From Larus michahellis (taxonomy: Eukaryota > Chordata > Aves > Charadriiformes > Laridae): 64,000 nt of DNA. Shown here piece after piece: positions 49,981 to 60,500 of this stretch. The stretch covers positions 1,426,001 through 1,490,000 of the forward strand of contig NC_133918.1 of the NCBI RefSeq assembly GCF_964199755.1, given 5' to 3'. Made by a program: the position numbers and the translations under genes. The number at the start of each line of letters is the position of its first letter. Within the stretch, counting starts at the first letter, position 1. Under the pieces are notes generated by a model. That model was not told where the DNA came from. It did not search any database and saw nothing but the letters and a program-made list of their open reading frames with translations.

Positions 49981-52900
49981 TGTTGCGTTGTTACTGGAGA
50001 TGGGGGGGCCTGAAGAGCCCACGCTGCCTCCCTGAGAGTGAGCCCCACGCGCTGGCTTCCCCCCGCGCTGTGGGCAGCTTTCCTGACCTGCCCCCGGGAG
50101 AGCTGGCAGAAGGTTTCGTATTTGAGCCAAAGCTGGACAAAACCCAGGGCTTTTTGTCATTTGTGGGCAGGTTTCTCTTGTCTGCGCACAGAAACCTCCC
50201 TGGTGTTCAAGGCCAGGTTGGCCGGGGCTTGGGGCAACCGGGGCTGGTGGGAGGTGTCCCTGCCCAGGGCAGGGGGTGGCACTGGGTGGGCTGGAAGGTC
50301 CCTTCTGACTCCAACCATCCCATGATTCTATGAAAATTCCAGTGAAGAGTAGCCAGGGCACCAATCCATTGAGAAACCCAGCTTTCCTTCGGTCTCACCC
50401 TACCTGCGTCAAGGTGACTGAGCCGGTTTTCAGAAAGCAGTTTCCTTTTCTTGGTTGAGGTGGACGTTCCTCGCCACACCGGACACGTCCTTTGGGGTGT
50501 TTCCCGTGAGAAGGAGGGTGCTCTGTGCTTCGGAGGGGCCCCTCGGGTCTCCGTTGGTTTGGGGGCTCTGCGGGTACATGCCGATGGCTGGGATCTCTCC
50601 ACAGGACCTGGGGGGCACCAGCCAACTGTCGGCAGAACTGGGACGCCTCCTTGGCTGTTCACCACAGGGATGTGAGGACCAGACCCCATGGCAAAAATGG
50701 CAAAAGACAAACCGGGCTTCGCTATGCGCGTTTTCGACATCTGCGATTTACTCTCTGATTCCAGAAACAACAGCGATGAGGAACTGCAATTATTTTGCGG
50801 GGGGGGGCAAACAAGAAGAATAAGCTTTTCCGTCTTATTCCGAACCAGTATCAAACTAAGAGGTAGTCTTTATATTTCAGGATCACGTGGGCTTCTCAGT
50901 TTCTTGTCTTAAACAGAAGACAAGAGGTGACAGGGACAAAATACCCCTTGAAATAGGGCACAATCTCCAGCTGCAATGTTACCTACCACCTCCATATAAC
51001 CTGAGAGAAAGAGCATAGAAATGCCCAAATCTGCTCATTTCTGGGGTGCTTCTGCCCTGGACCCTCTTGGGTAAAAAAAACCCCAAACCAAACCAGCCGA
51101 GGTGTCCTGGCACCAAACGCGCTCTCCGTCCTAAAAGTCGCAAGAAGCTTTACTTTCAGGAGCAGCCCCTGCCGTCCGACACCTGCGTCGATACTCCCGT
51201 TTTTAAGAGCTTCCTCTTCTAAAGTAGCAGACACAGACCACAAACCTGCCGCCTCCAGTTCCTGCTGGGCATCTTCGTCTCTGATGCCGCTTCAAACCGA
51301 GCAGGCGAAATCCCCCGTCAGAGGGTTGGGCGGCAGAAGAAGGTCTTGAATCCGCGCAGCCCTGGTGGATGTGGCATCTCAGCAGCCCAGTCCCGCCTCG
51401 ACACCCTGCTGGCTGCTCCCCGTCCCTATGCTCATCCTTCTCCTTCTTCCCCTCCCGCGGTGACGAGCGCGGCATCCGGAGCCAGGCCACCTCCGAGGCC
51501 CAGCCCTCGTCCCCGGGGAAGGGCAGCAGGGCAGCCCCCCTCTGCCAGCGGGGACCGGGGGGGGTCAGATCCCAGCGCTGCGAACCCAGCTGGGGAAGGG
51601 GACTGGAGGGGATGAAGAGGAGAAGAGAGAAATGTTTAATTGGAAGCAAACCCCCAGCACGGCTGGGGGCAGGTGCGTGGAATTTCTTTTCACGGGGGCA
51701 AACCATGAGCTCCGAGGAGGAAGAGGAGATGTCGGAGGGTGCAGGGCTGGGCCCAGACCCTCGCGAGGAGGCACCGGCCGCTATGGATTCAGGAGGAGCT
51801 TGCGGTGAAGTCCCTCGCAGCATCTCCGCAGGGTTTTGCTCCCTTGTGGTTGTCCAGGGACACAGCAGGACTCTGACCTCCGCACCGCCGTGGATTAATA
51901 CGAACAGCTCCGTCTCTTACACGGAAAATATTCGCTTGGGGTGAGAGTGGGAGAGTTTAGCTCATGTGCCTGCCCTGCCTTTAACGGAGAGGTGAGAAAA
52001 GCTTCCAGTGGGCTCGGGAATTCACTCACCCGCCTGGTCCGCCGGGAGACCAGCGCGTACAGACAAGCCTGTGCCTCCGACTGGCGGGGGAAGGCGCAGA
52101 TTAAAGAGGCAAGGAAATCCGTTTACATCCCTTTTAAGTCCCTACAAAATGGCTATCAATGCCGTGCGTGCTGATTCATGCAGATGCTCTCAGCGCTGCT
52201 GATAGTTAAATGCATCCAACCGGCGGCCTGAGCCCAAAATAAATGGGGGGGGAGGGAAAGGTGGAACGATACACCCAAAAATCACTAATCCTAGGGTTAG
52301 TCTGGGCTGAGAGCAGTCCCTCCCCGGCACCGTGACCCACCGCGTTGGGTGGGAGGTGGAGCAGGAGGGGAAACACGGCTGAGAGACGCTGCAAGCACTG
52401 GGGTGGAGAGTCCTCCCCGCCTCCGGCTTGAGAGCCTGGGGCATCACGGAGTACATGGTGAAGCAGAAAAATGAAAGAAATGTCATCTTTGCAACTGTAT
52501 GGTCTACAAAGGAGGAAGGCACGGAGAGGGAAAACCCTGTGGGCAGTGCAGAGGTAGGAGGAACAGGGAAGAGGGGAGCTGGTCTGCGGAAAAAGGGTTT
52601 GAAGAGCATTAGCTGGGTGACCGATGGAGGAAAATCCTGCTAAGGACAGCAGGGCTCCTTCTGGGTGAAAGTCTACCAGTTCTAAACACCAGATCCCCCT
52701 TAAATTTAAAGAAGGGCGGGATGGAAGGAGAATTGGGGGCTGTATTCCCCTTCCTCTGGCCATGCTGTGCCACCTGGGGTCCTGGAGCCACCCGGGGGGC
52801 CCACAGCCACCTGGGGGTCCCGGACTCCTCGGGGCTCCCGTGGCCGGTCCCAGCAGCCGCGCTCGTCCCGTTCCCGATACCGAAGTGGCCTGAGCGCCTC
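49981..52900. other. Intergenic region between MARCHF2 and the TRIM/BTN segment
   Basis: This holds one short CR1 tail (50199-50333) and a CpG-rich patch near 51.34-51.8 kb. Several open frames run through the patch on both strands (for example 51203-51823 - and 51369-51944 +), but none shows a domain, signal peptide or splice context I can support. Confidence 0.5.
50199..50333 (+). mobile_element. CR1 LINE 3' tail
   Basis: The last about 135 bases of a CR1 element in sense orientation: TGTTCAAGGCCAGGTTGG, GGGAGGTGTCCCTGCCC and the terminal CATGATTCTATGA. It is the reverse complement of the terminus seen at 40.1 kb, so it is the same subfamily in the opposite orientation. Confidence 0.9.
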
Positions 52901-52927
52901 TGCCAGGCGCCCCCAGTTGTGGCGGCA

Positions 52928-53060
52928 GCCGAGGAGCTCCGTGAGGAGGCGATTTGCTCCGTTTGCCTGGATCTTTTCTGCACGCTGGTGGTGCTGGGCT
53001 GCGGGCGCAGCTTCTGACAGGGCGGCATCGGCCTGTGCTGGACGGGGGCTGTCCCCTCCT
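52928..53060 (+). pseudogene. TRIM-type RING exon remnant with an in-frame stop
   Basis: The + frame reads EELREEAICSVCLDLF, then VVLGCGRSF and a stop (TGA at 53015-53017), then QGGIGLCW. This is the start of a TRIM RING finger, whose usual pattern here is C-G-H-x-F-C-R-x-C-I-x-x-C-W. C79 and C82 of the open frame and the Cys at 53000 are kept. The zinc-binding His has become Arg (CAC to CGC type change), the next Cys codon is TGA, and the following Cys is Gly. The second half of the RING (CPxC) and the B-box are not found downstream. This is a dead ubiquitin-ligase exon unless the stop is a sequencing error, and one error would not explain three lost ligands. It probably belonged with the coiled-coil exons at 55.1-55.7 kb on the same strand. 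Confidence 0.7.
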
Positions 53061-54221
53061 GGCTCCCGGGCCAGGACACCTTCCCCAGCCCTGCAGCATC
53101 GCCAGCCCTGGGGGGGCGAGGTGGGGCAGCGGGACCCCTCCGGGCACCTTTCTGGGCCGTTTCTTCATGTCGGGGGGGGGAAGACGCTGCCTCCTCCATG
53201 TTGATTACCTCTTGTACCGAGGTGCTTTGTCCTGAGGTTCAGGGCTGGGGGTTACTCTGCGTGTGGCCCCTCCGCTGCATCCCCCTCCACACGTCTGCTC
53301 GCAGCTTTCTCAGGCATTCTTTGCGAGAACGCGATGTTTTTATACGCCTGTCGGAAAGCTTTCCCGTCGGTGGTTTGCAAAAGCCTACGCTCTCCGCGAG
53401 GAGTTGACGCCGTAACTGCGCCCTCTGTGCTTTTGACTGTTTGTTTGGTTGGGTTTTTTAACCAATGTCTTCCTGTTGCTGCATTTTCCCTTTTCCATGC
53501 TTTGTGGCTTAACATAACATTTGTCAAGTTTTCCTAAGGGTAGCGGGTGTCTGTCCTCAGTGCTGCGTTGCGCCGTTTGCATAGACAACATCATAATTTC
53601 CTGCCCTGGTGGCCCCTCTGCTGTCCCTCGGCGTGTTGCTGTCTGCCACACCGGGGTGGCAACAGTGATTGCAAACGGTCCTTAATATTAGTTTGATTTG
53701 TGTCATCTGCCTCCGTAGGGATTCTGTCCACCTACGTGTGTTGTGGTTCCACTCCAGCGGCCGGTCCTGAGCTCCTCACTCACATCGCTCACCCCAGGCT
53801 CCCCCAGTAGCTGGTTTTGGGGACACACCCCCTCCCAGACACAGTGTCTGTCACTCAGGACCCCCACCTGCTCCAGCAGCCGCGCTGAGACCCCCACTGG
53901 CTCCAGGAGCTGCGACCACAACCCCGGGGTGCCCACGCCTCCCAGTGCCACGGTACCTGCCACCAAACCCACTGCCGATGGTGCCCCCAGCAACTGGCGC
54001 TTCATCCTCGCAGCGCTCACACCCGCAGGTGTCCTGGTTGGAGGTAAAAACAGAACCAACTTTCCGTTCAGTAATTTTACTCCTTAGCTAGGCCTCTTCT
54101 AACTCTCTGAAATTAACAGCGTGTTGCGCCGACAACGGTTCGTTCTCAGAGCGGTAAGACCAATGTTTACAGTCTGTGCCAAGCAATGGTTTGCACAGAG
54201 GCTCTTGCTTATACTTATTAC
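53061..54221. other. Region between RING remnant and LTR
   Basis: This is where a TRIM B-box would be expected, but no CHC-type B-box pattern is visible. A short imperfect tandem repeat of about 30 bases (CCCCCAC-TGGCTCCAG type units) lies near 53.77-53.95 kb. Nothing else is recognised. Confidence 0.4.
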
Positions 54222-54762
54222 TGTCACAACCGAGGTCGGCTAATTTCGTTATTTGCCCCGTTGGAGGATCGGAAACGGAAAAGCGCAGAGGGGTCCCACC
54301 TGCGGGGAGGAGCAGATGGGACAGGTGACCCCAAACTGACCAACAGGGGTATTCCACCCCATCTGCCCCACGCTCGGTATAAAAGCTGAGGGATCAAAGG
54401 GTCAACGCTCTTTCTTCAATGGCCGACGTTCGAGGAGGACCCTGTCTGTTCATCTGCCTTTGATCCCGATCCGTGTGTTCCTGACTCCATCTCTGGAATC
54501 CAGTTCCCACCCATTGCCGAGTCCAGCCCGGGACTCCCCCAGTGTCTGCCAGTGACGTCATCCTGGGAGCTTGATACGGTTTTGAATATACTGTATCTAT
54601 TTCATTATTTCCTTTTTATTTGATTATTAATATTTGATTAAAGAAGTTTAGTTTCTTCTAAAGTCGCAAATCTCCATCTCTCTCCTCCTCCTCTCCGTGT
54701 ACGAGAGGCGGGGGGAGAGCATCTGTCGCCGGCCGTTGGCCAATTTGGCCGAAACCACGACA
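54222..54762 (+). mobile_element. Candidate solo LTR of an endogenous retrovirus
   Basis: About 540 bases start TGTCACAACC and end ACCACGACA, the TG...CA form of an LTR. Inside, in sense order, are a TATA box (TATAAAAG at 54378-54385), a C/T-rich leader-like stretch, an AT-rich block with ATTAAA at 54637-54642 and a short 3' segment, which is a U3-R-U5 layout. No gag, pol or env frame flanks it, so it would be a solo LTR. I could not find a target-site duplication at these limits, and the 5' limit in particular is uncertain. Confidence 0.5.
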
Positions 54763-55130
54763 ACAGGATACAGAGATCACGCAAAAAGGCAGTTGAGAAA
54801 GGATTTGACGGGAAGGTGGGACCGACTGCAGTGATCGGGCACAGGGCTGGGTCAGATGAGGGCAGTGTCCAGCTCCATTTTACCCACGACCGGTCCCTTT
54901 TGTACCCCTTTCTGCCTGTTCCTCCTCGGTTTCTCCCCAGTCCCCTTCCCCTACACGCTCCCTCATCGCTTTTCAGTCATGCCGACCCCTGTGAGCCTCT
55001 TGGACCCGCAGGTCCCAAGGCTGACTGTGCCGGAGGCCGCTTATGTCCAAGCCAGGGCACGGACTATTATATGGATGCAAAGCGTATGTGCGTGCGGTGG
55101 GGAGCTCCTAAAGGATGTCTCTTCTTCCAG

Positions 55131-55226
55131 GAGCAAATACAGTGGCAGCTGGAGAGCCTCAGGAGAGAGAAAGGAGAACTGGAGAAACGGGAAGGGAAGG
55201 AGAGGCGGATCTGCCAGGACTGTCTG
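55131..55226 (+). pseudogene. TRIM coiled-coil exon (96 bases)
   Basis: The exon lies between acceptor TTCTTCCAG (ends 55130) and donor GTCTG|GTAGGT. It is exactly 96 bases in phase 0-0, the standard length of the first coiled-coil exon in TRIM genes of the TRIM39/TRIM27 type. It encodes 32 residues beginning EQIQWQLESLRREKGELEK, with heptad-spaced Leu/Ile. Both splice sites and the frame are intact. Because the RING remnant upstream is broken and no B30.2 exon follows on this strand, I treat it as part of a pseudogene, although expression of a RING-less product cannot be excluded. Confidence 0.65.
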
Positions 55227-55456
55227 GTAGGTACATGGTGCTACCGGGAAGAAGTTCATTTGGGGAGGGTAAAGAAGGGTGGATTCTTGGGAGCTGGGAG
55301 ATTGAGTCGTCGTGTCCAGCTGTTCGTGCACGATAAGGTGATGGTTGCACCCTTGGGAATCACAGCCGTGCTCCACACCAGAAAGTAAAAGCTGTGGATG
55401 CTTTTAATCGCTTCCCGTCCCTTTGCACGGTCCCAGCCTCCCTCGAGAGGATTGTT

Positions 55457-55687
55457 CCTGCTCGTGAAGGAAAAGGGGAGGCGGAGAGGCAGAAGACTGT
55501 GCCTGAATTTAAGCAGCAGCGACGGTGCCTGGAGGAACAAGAGTGCTTGGTGCTATCTCAGCCGCGAGAGCTGGAGAAGCAGATTAAAACAAGATTGAGA
55601 GAAAATGCTGCTAAATTCTCCAAGCAGACTATTCATCGGGATGGCCTGATGAAGGAGTGTCAGCTGTCAGGACGTGAGTCCCTGCAG
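55457..55687 (+). pseudogene. TRIM second coiled-coil exon (231-base type)
   Basis: The frame encodes AERQKTVPEFKQQRRCLEEQ and later CLVLSQPRELEKQIKTRLRE, the typical order (ERQK, LEEQE, LLxxLxxLEKxI) of the 231-base coiled-coil exon in TRIM genes. It ends at donor CTGCAG|GTGAGG in phase 0. Counting 231 bases back puts the start at 55457, but the dinucleotide there is TT, not AG. The nearest in-frame AG gives a shortened exon starting 55481 (207 bases). The loss of the expected acceptor supports decay. The exon lies 230 bases after the 96-base exon, as expected for one gene. Confidence 0.6.
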
Positions 55688-56358
55688 GTGAGGCTCTGCT
55701 GCACCTTCACGGGGGGACCAGAGAAGGGCAGATCTGCGGGGTTTGCCTTGCCTGCGGACTTCAGACGCTTCTCGATTTCTTACTTACCTCCCTTGGCTGC
55801 CCCTGTAGCTTTCACTAGTGCTTTGCTGTAAGAAATGCGCTTAATGCACGCGTCACTGAGAACTGAAAATACAGCGCGGAGAGGCTTTGGGTGTAGGGAG
55901 AAGATAAGCGTTATCATGAGCTCCAGCAACCAGCTGTGTTTGGGTTGTTTTTTTTTTTTTTAACTTAATCATTAAGATTAATTGAGAAAAGCCAGAGACG
56001 CTACTCCAGCACCTTTTAAGGAGTTTGAACCCGCTGTATTTTTCATGGCCTTGTACAGAGCAGCTCTGCAGTGCCCCAGCACTTGACACCACTTCTTTGC
56101 CCTGAGGCCACTCGGCACCAAGCTCCTCCAAGCGCCGAATCTCCGTGCTCCCCGTTGTCTTTGCCGTCCCAGCTGTGGGGTGGAGGGGATGAAGGAGGCT
56201 CTTTGGTGGCGTCCATCTCCGAGACCTGCCAGTCCTCCCCCTTGGTGGCCAGAGGAACCGTGCGAGGAGAAGGTGCAGGACCCTCCCAGTTCCCAGTGCC
56301 GAGACCCAAGGTCCTGGTGTTCGCTTTTTCAGTCTCGCCCCCGCACCCACGCTCCACC
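55688..56358. other. Gap between opposed TRIM coil and B30.2 exons
   Basis: The next TRIM exons (23-base and about 115-base) should lie here on the + strand, but none can be supported. On the - strand this is downstream of the B30.2 stop codon; no TTTATT (AATAAA on -) was found. A T-run lies at about 55949-55962. Confidence 0.4.
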
Positions 56359-56879
56359 TCAGGGGCACAGCTTGAGCCACGAGTCCATCCCCACCCAGAG
56401 CCAGGGGCGTAGTCGCTCCCCAGGATGTGAAGCCAGGCAGAAAGCAAAGATTGGGGCTTCGTTTTCGGCATCAGCAAATGCCACCTGCCTGTCCGTAAAG
56501 TCCAGGCAGACCTGGATGGCCCTGGGGAGGCAGGCGAGGCGCAGGGGGGTCCAGTCAGGGTCGGTGAAAGCGTGGTATTGCCCAAACCACTGCCCCACAG
56601 CCCAGATCCCCTCTTGGGGGGTAAAACTGAGGACCCCCTTCCTCCTGACAGACTCCTGGGCCACCCCCACAGCCCACCAGTCTCCCCCCTCAGCCACCTC
56701 CACCTCCCAGCAGTGCCTCCCCGCGGCGAAGCCCTGGCTGCCCAGCACGCACGGCTCCGTGTCAAACCGCTCGGGGTTGTCAGGCAGCGAGGTCCACGCG
56801 TCCCCCCGTCCCACACCTCTCTGGTCACCAGCCAGGACGAGGAAGGGGTTGGCAGTGTCTGGGTCCAGGGTCATGTCAG
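56359..56879 (-). CDS. B30.2 (PRY-SPRY) exon of a TRIM- or butyrophilin-type gene
   Basis: On the - strand an intact 521-base terminal exon runs from acceptor CCCCAG|CTGAC (exon starts 56879, phase 1) to the stop at 56359-56361. It encodes a complete B30.2 domain of about 173 residues. PRY motif: MTLDPDTANPFLVLAGD. SPRY motifs in order: LPDNPERFDTEPCVLG, GRHCWEVEVAEGG, WWAVGVAQESVRRKG, GIWAVGQW, CLDFTDRQVAF and PWLWVG. Such domains bind protein ligands or, in butyrophilins, small phosphoantigens through the cytosolic tail. The frame has no break and ends CP-stop as in avian relatives. Only one other exon (57509-57583) can be joined to it here, so RING/B-box or Ig exons are missing or outside the window. 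Transcription is tail-to-tail with the TRIM coil exons to the left. Confidence 0.88.
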
Positions 56880-57508
56880 CTGGGGACAGAGGAGGAGAAA
56901 CTGCTCAGGACCAGCAGCCCCAGGGTAGTGTCAGGGCTGCATCCACCCCAGCAAGAGAAGGAACAGGGCGATTTCCTTTCCCCTGCCCGGCGTCGTCCAG
57001 CGTGGGGTGGGAAACCCCCTCGTGCTGGACTGCCCCAGCCTCCGTGCTGCCCTGATGCTGCCCCTGCTCCTGATCCAGGAGCTCACGTGTGATCCCTGGT
57101 CGCGGAGACCCCAGTTTCCTGGAGGAGGATGCACCTGAGTGGGTGGGTGCACATCTGCTGCGCAGAGCCCTGCGCCTGAGCCCGGGCGTCCCGAGTGCCG
57201 CGGAAACAAAACAGGCACGTCTGGGCACCAACCGGTGCGACAGGCATTACCCCCAGGACCCCAAATTCCTGTCTCTTTCTGTGGACAATGGAGGGAGCTC
57301 AGGTGTCTTTGGTGTTGGCGGTGGGTCTACAGCAGGAGGAATTCAGCTGGGGGTGTTGCAGCCACCAAGACTCAACCCCAGGACAAGCCCAGGCTGGGAC
57401 AAGCCCCAGGTGCTTTGACCCTCCATAGCTCTTCCACGGCAGAAGGAGGATGCGTTTTTCTGCTCAACAGAGCACAGTTTCCCTTGCTCTTCCCTTCTGA
57501 AAACTCAC
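56880..57508 (-). other. Intron between coil and B30.2 exons
   Basis: About 630 bases with GT at the donor and AG at the acceptor on the - strand. Open frames within it show no domain. The model depends on the coil exon being real. Confidence 0.4.
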
Positions 57509-57583
57509 CTCTTCCACTCATCTCCTTCACCTCATTGGCCAGGGTCTCCCTCTCTTCACTCTCCATCCTGGATACCAGCAGGT
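57509..57583 (-). CDS. Coil exon upstream of the B30.2 exon
   Basis: On the - strand a 75-base open segment sits between acceptor TTCTGCAG (exon starts 57583) and donor GAAGAG|GTGAGT (exon ends 57509). Read in phase 1-1 it encodes LLVSRMESEERETLANEVKE plus MSGR, a charged amphipathic stretch like the coil exons that precede B30.2 in TRIM and BTN genes. Its 3' phase matches the phase 1 start of the B30.2 exon, and the joined codon is Ala, as in the family's ADVTLDPDTA start. The join crosses an intron of about 630 bases. No further exon was found upstream. Confidence 0.5.
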
Positions 57584-60500
57584 CTGCAGAAAACCAGCGG
57601 GAGGGGAGGCAGGATTCCCTGTTGAAAGTGGAAATTGCAAGACTCATAGACCGCCTAAAGATGGTAAAGAAGCAGAAGGACTGATGGAAGAGTCACGGCA
57701 TTCAGGCACTTTGTAGACAGCCAGCACTCACCTGCGGGCTTACGCTAGGAAGGGTTTTGGATGGGTCTGAAGGTCTTCAGTCTGCTCTCCACGCCCCTGA
57801 CCTCCTCGTCGGCTCCTGGCCAGACTGGGCTTGCACAGCATTCCCAGCCTGTTTGAGTGAGCAGATCTAAGTCCAGAGGGGTTGGATGGCCTGGAGAACA
57901 CAGCTGGGAGTTGGGCACCTTTGCCACTCTGTAGGGCACCACACCACCGGAGCTTCCACCTCCCCTCCCCTTGGCAACCGCCTGCCATGCCCTGAACCTG
58001 CCGGCGGGCGTGTGACCTCATCTAACACTTGAATTTGGGAGTCCCCTGGTGACGTTCCTGCAGTGCCCCTGTCCTGTTCGCATCACAGGATCTGCTGCAT
58101 CTCCCCTCCCTTCGGCCAGCTGTGTGTGGGTGATAAGGACCCGCTGCCCTGCTGGAAGAGGCTGTATCTGCCTGTGGCAGGATGCTCAGAGCCCTCCTGG
58201 GTCAGCGGCACCACGTGCACCTCCAGCCCCGTGGGATGTCACCTGGGGACACCAGCCACAGACCAGTGGCCATGCTCTGGGTGTCCAGGCTGTGTACCGT
58301 GATGAGGGAAGGGGTCTGGCTCCTTACAGGCACTGCTTGCCCAGATGTGTCGTGCTGCCAAGGGGTTTCAGGATGGAGATGTTTGCAGGGCATGTGTTGC
58401 CTCCATTGCTCAACCGGTAAATGGGGGACAGCAGGTGCCGGGCTTTGCATCCCACCTCTCTGCTCTCCAGGTGTGTTCCCAGGGGCGATGGCCTCGCTGC
58501 TACCCATAGGGAACTCGGGAGGGGACACTCACTCTGCTTTGTCCCATCACTCTGGAAGCCCACACCAGTCGAACACAAAATAAAGCGGAGCGCGAGGGGA
58601 CCCGCTGCCCGCTGCTGCGCTGCCTGGCGCTGGGCGAGGGGGCCCGGGATGGCAGGGCTGGGGACAGACTGGCTGGGCAGGGACTGTTCAATTGGGGACC
58701 ACCGTCACGTGGTGGCGTGGGCATGGCGCGGTGGGGGCTGCTGCTGAACCTCCTGCCTGCAGGGCCGGCCAGCGACGAAGTGAAACATGTCCCCCCCCCG
58801 GTCACAGCCTGCCCTCAGCAGCACCCGCCGGCAGGACCCAGTCGCCCACCAGCACAGGCAGCCGCGTCCCCCCGCCTCAGCGTCCCCCCGCCTCAGCGTC
58901 CCGGGGGGCTGGCAGCGGCGGGAGGTCCCCAGCGCAGGCACACCTGCAACACCCTTGGGTTCACGCGCACCTTTGCAGATCCTCGAGCAGCGGCGCGGCC
59001 CCTCTGTGCGCCCCACGCCCCTGCCCAGACCCCGGCCCTCTGACACCCCCCCCCACCCCCCCCAGGCTCCCCTGCTCGCCCAGCTGGATGCTCACTGCAA
59101 ACATGCAGCGCTCACACACTCACCCCCAAGGGCTTCCCACACTCCTGCCCCCCCCCCACCCCCGCTGACACCAGTGTGGACCCTCCGCCTGCCTGAGGCC
59201 CCTTCCCGCACCTGGCACTGGCCCGCCGCCCGGCCGAGCCCGCTGGCCGGCTCTGCGTCGTCCACGACTGGGCCCTTTCGTGCCCCTTTCTGCCTCTCCC
59301 CCCACCTTGTCCTCCCCGATTCCCTTCTGCTGCGCACGCCTTCTGCAGTTTGCGTACTTCCACTGCCACCTCCGCCCCCACCAGCACACACACCCCCCCC
59401 CCCGGTTTCTGGCACCCCCCAGCTTTGCATCCTTACAGTTGCCAGAGCCAGGCTGGCCCTCCCTGGGGTGATACCTGCAGATTTGTGACATCCCAGCAAT
59501 TAGCATTTATTAGACTTATCTCCACTATCGTTCGCTGGCCACATCTGTGTCTCTGCATGTTCCATTTATCACCTCCCTCTTTTCCTTGTTGTCCCTTTTG
59601 GCAAGGTCCCTGCTCAGGTCCCTTTCCCCGGGCAGATGCTGTCGCCCCCAGCGTGTCCCCTCGCTCCTGGCTGGGGACGGGAGGGTGCGGGCCCTGGCTG
59701 GGCTGACACAGCCGCAAACCGTCCTCCGGGGCCTCGCCTCTTGGCCAGGGGGGAATTGTTTTTCAGCCATTTTTAAGCTAGTGCTGGGCTTTGCTCCCAA
59801 ACCTGTGCTGCCTCTGGGGGTCAATCCTGGCTCCGTCACCTCCCTCCTTCCCACTGCTGCCCCCGGGCTCTTCCTGGGGACCTGCAAACCGCTGCCAGAA
59901 TCCAACCTACCCCCGAGTGGCGGGAGAGCCGCGGGAGGAGGCAGCCGTACGCATACGTGCCTATGGAAGCGGACGTGCCTCCAGAAGAGCATTTCCGGAG
60001 CAAAAAACATCACCGAAAAAGAACGCCAACTCACTCGGTGACTTCCCTTTTTGAGTGGAGGCAGCGCAGGAGGAAACGGGTGGCAGGCTGGGACAGAGAG
60101 TGACGTTTCAGTTTGGTTTTCGGAGGAGGAAATGCTTAGCTCGGCTCAGGGTGACCCCCCCGGATGCACCGGCTGATGGCTGAGCAGCTCCTGCCCCAGC
60201 CCAGAGCCCATGAAAGAGCTGGGGGCCTCCAGGGACGCGGCGTCTCTCGGAAAGCTGCGGCTTGAAATCGCTTTCTGCCATCTGCCCAAATCGGTTGTGG
60301 TTTTCACCCCTCCTCACCAAAGCCCGGATTAAGTCAGTGAGTGATAAGAGGGTTCGGTGGCAGCGGGAGGGGGGGTGGGGAGCGGTTCAGGGCAGGGCCA
60401 GGTCCCATCTTGGCTGGGGGTTGAATTAGCGTTTCGCTTATTTTGCTCTCCCCGGTCCGAGACCTCCTCCCGCCCTCGGTGCGGGGGCAGGGGACGCCGT

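Noticed and set aside
52206-53168. 320-codon - strand open frame
   Set aside because: It overlaps the recognisable TRIM RING remnant on the other strand and shows no domain of its own.
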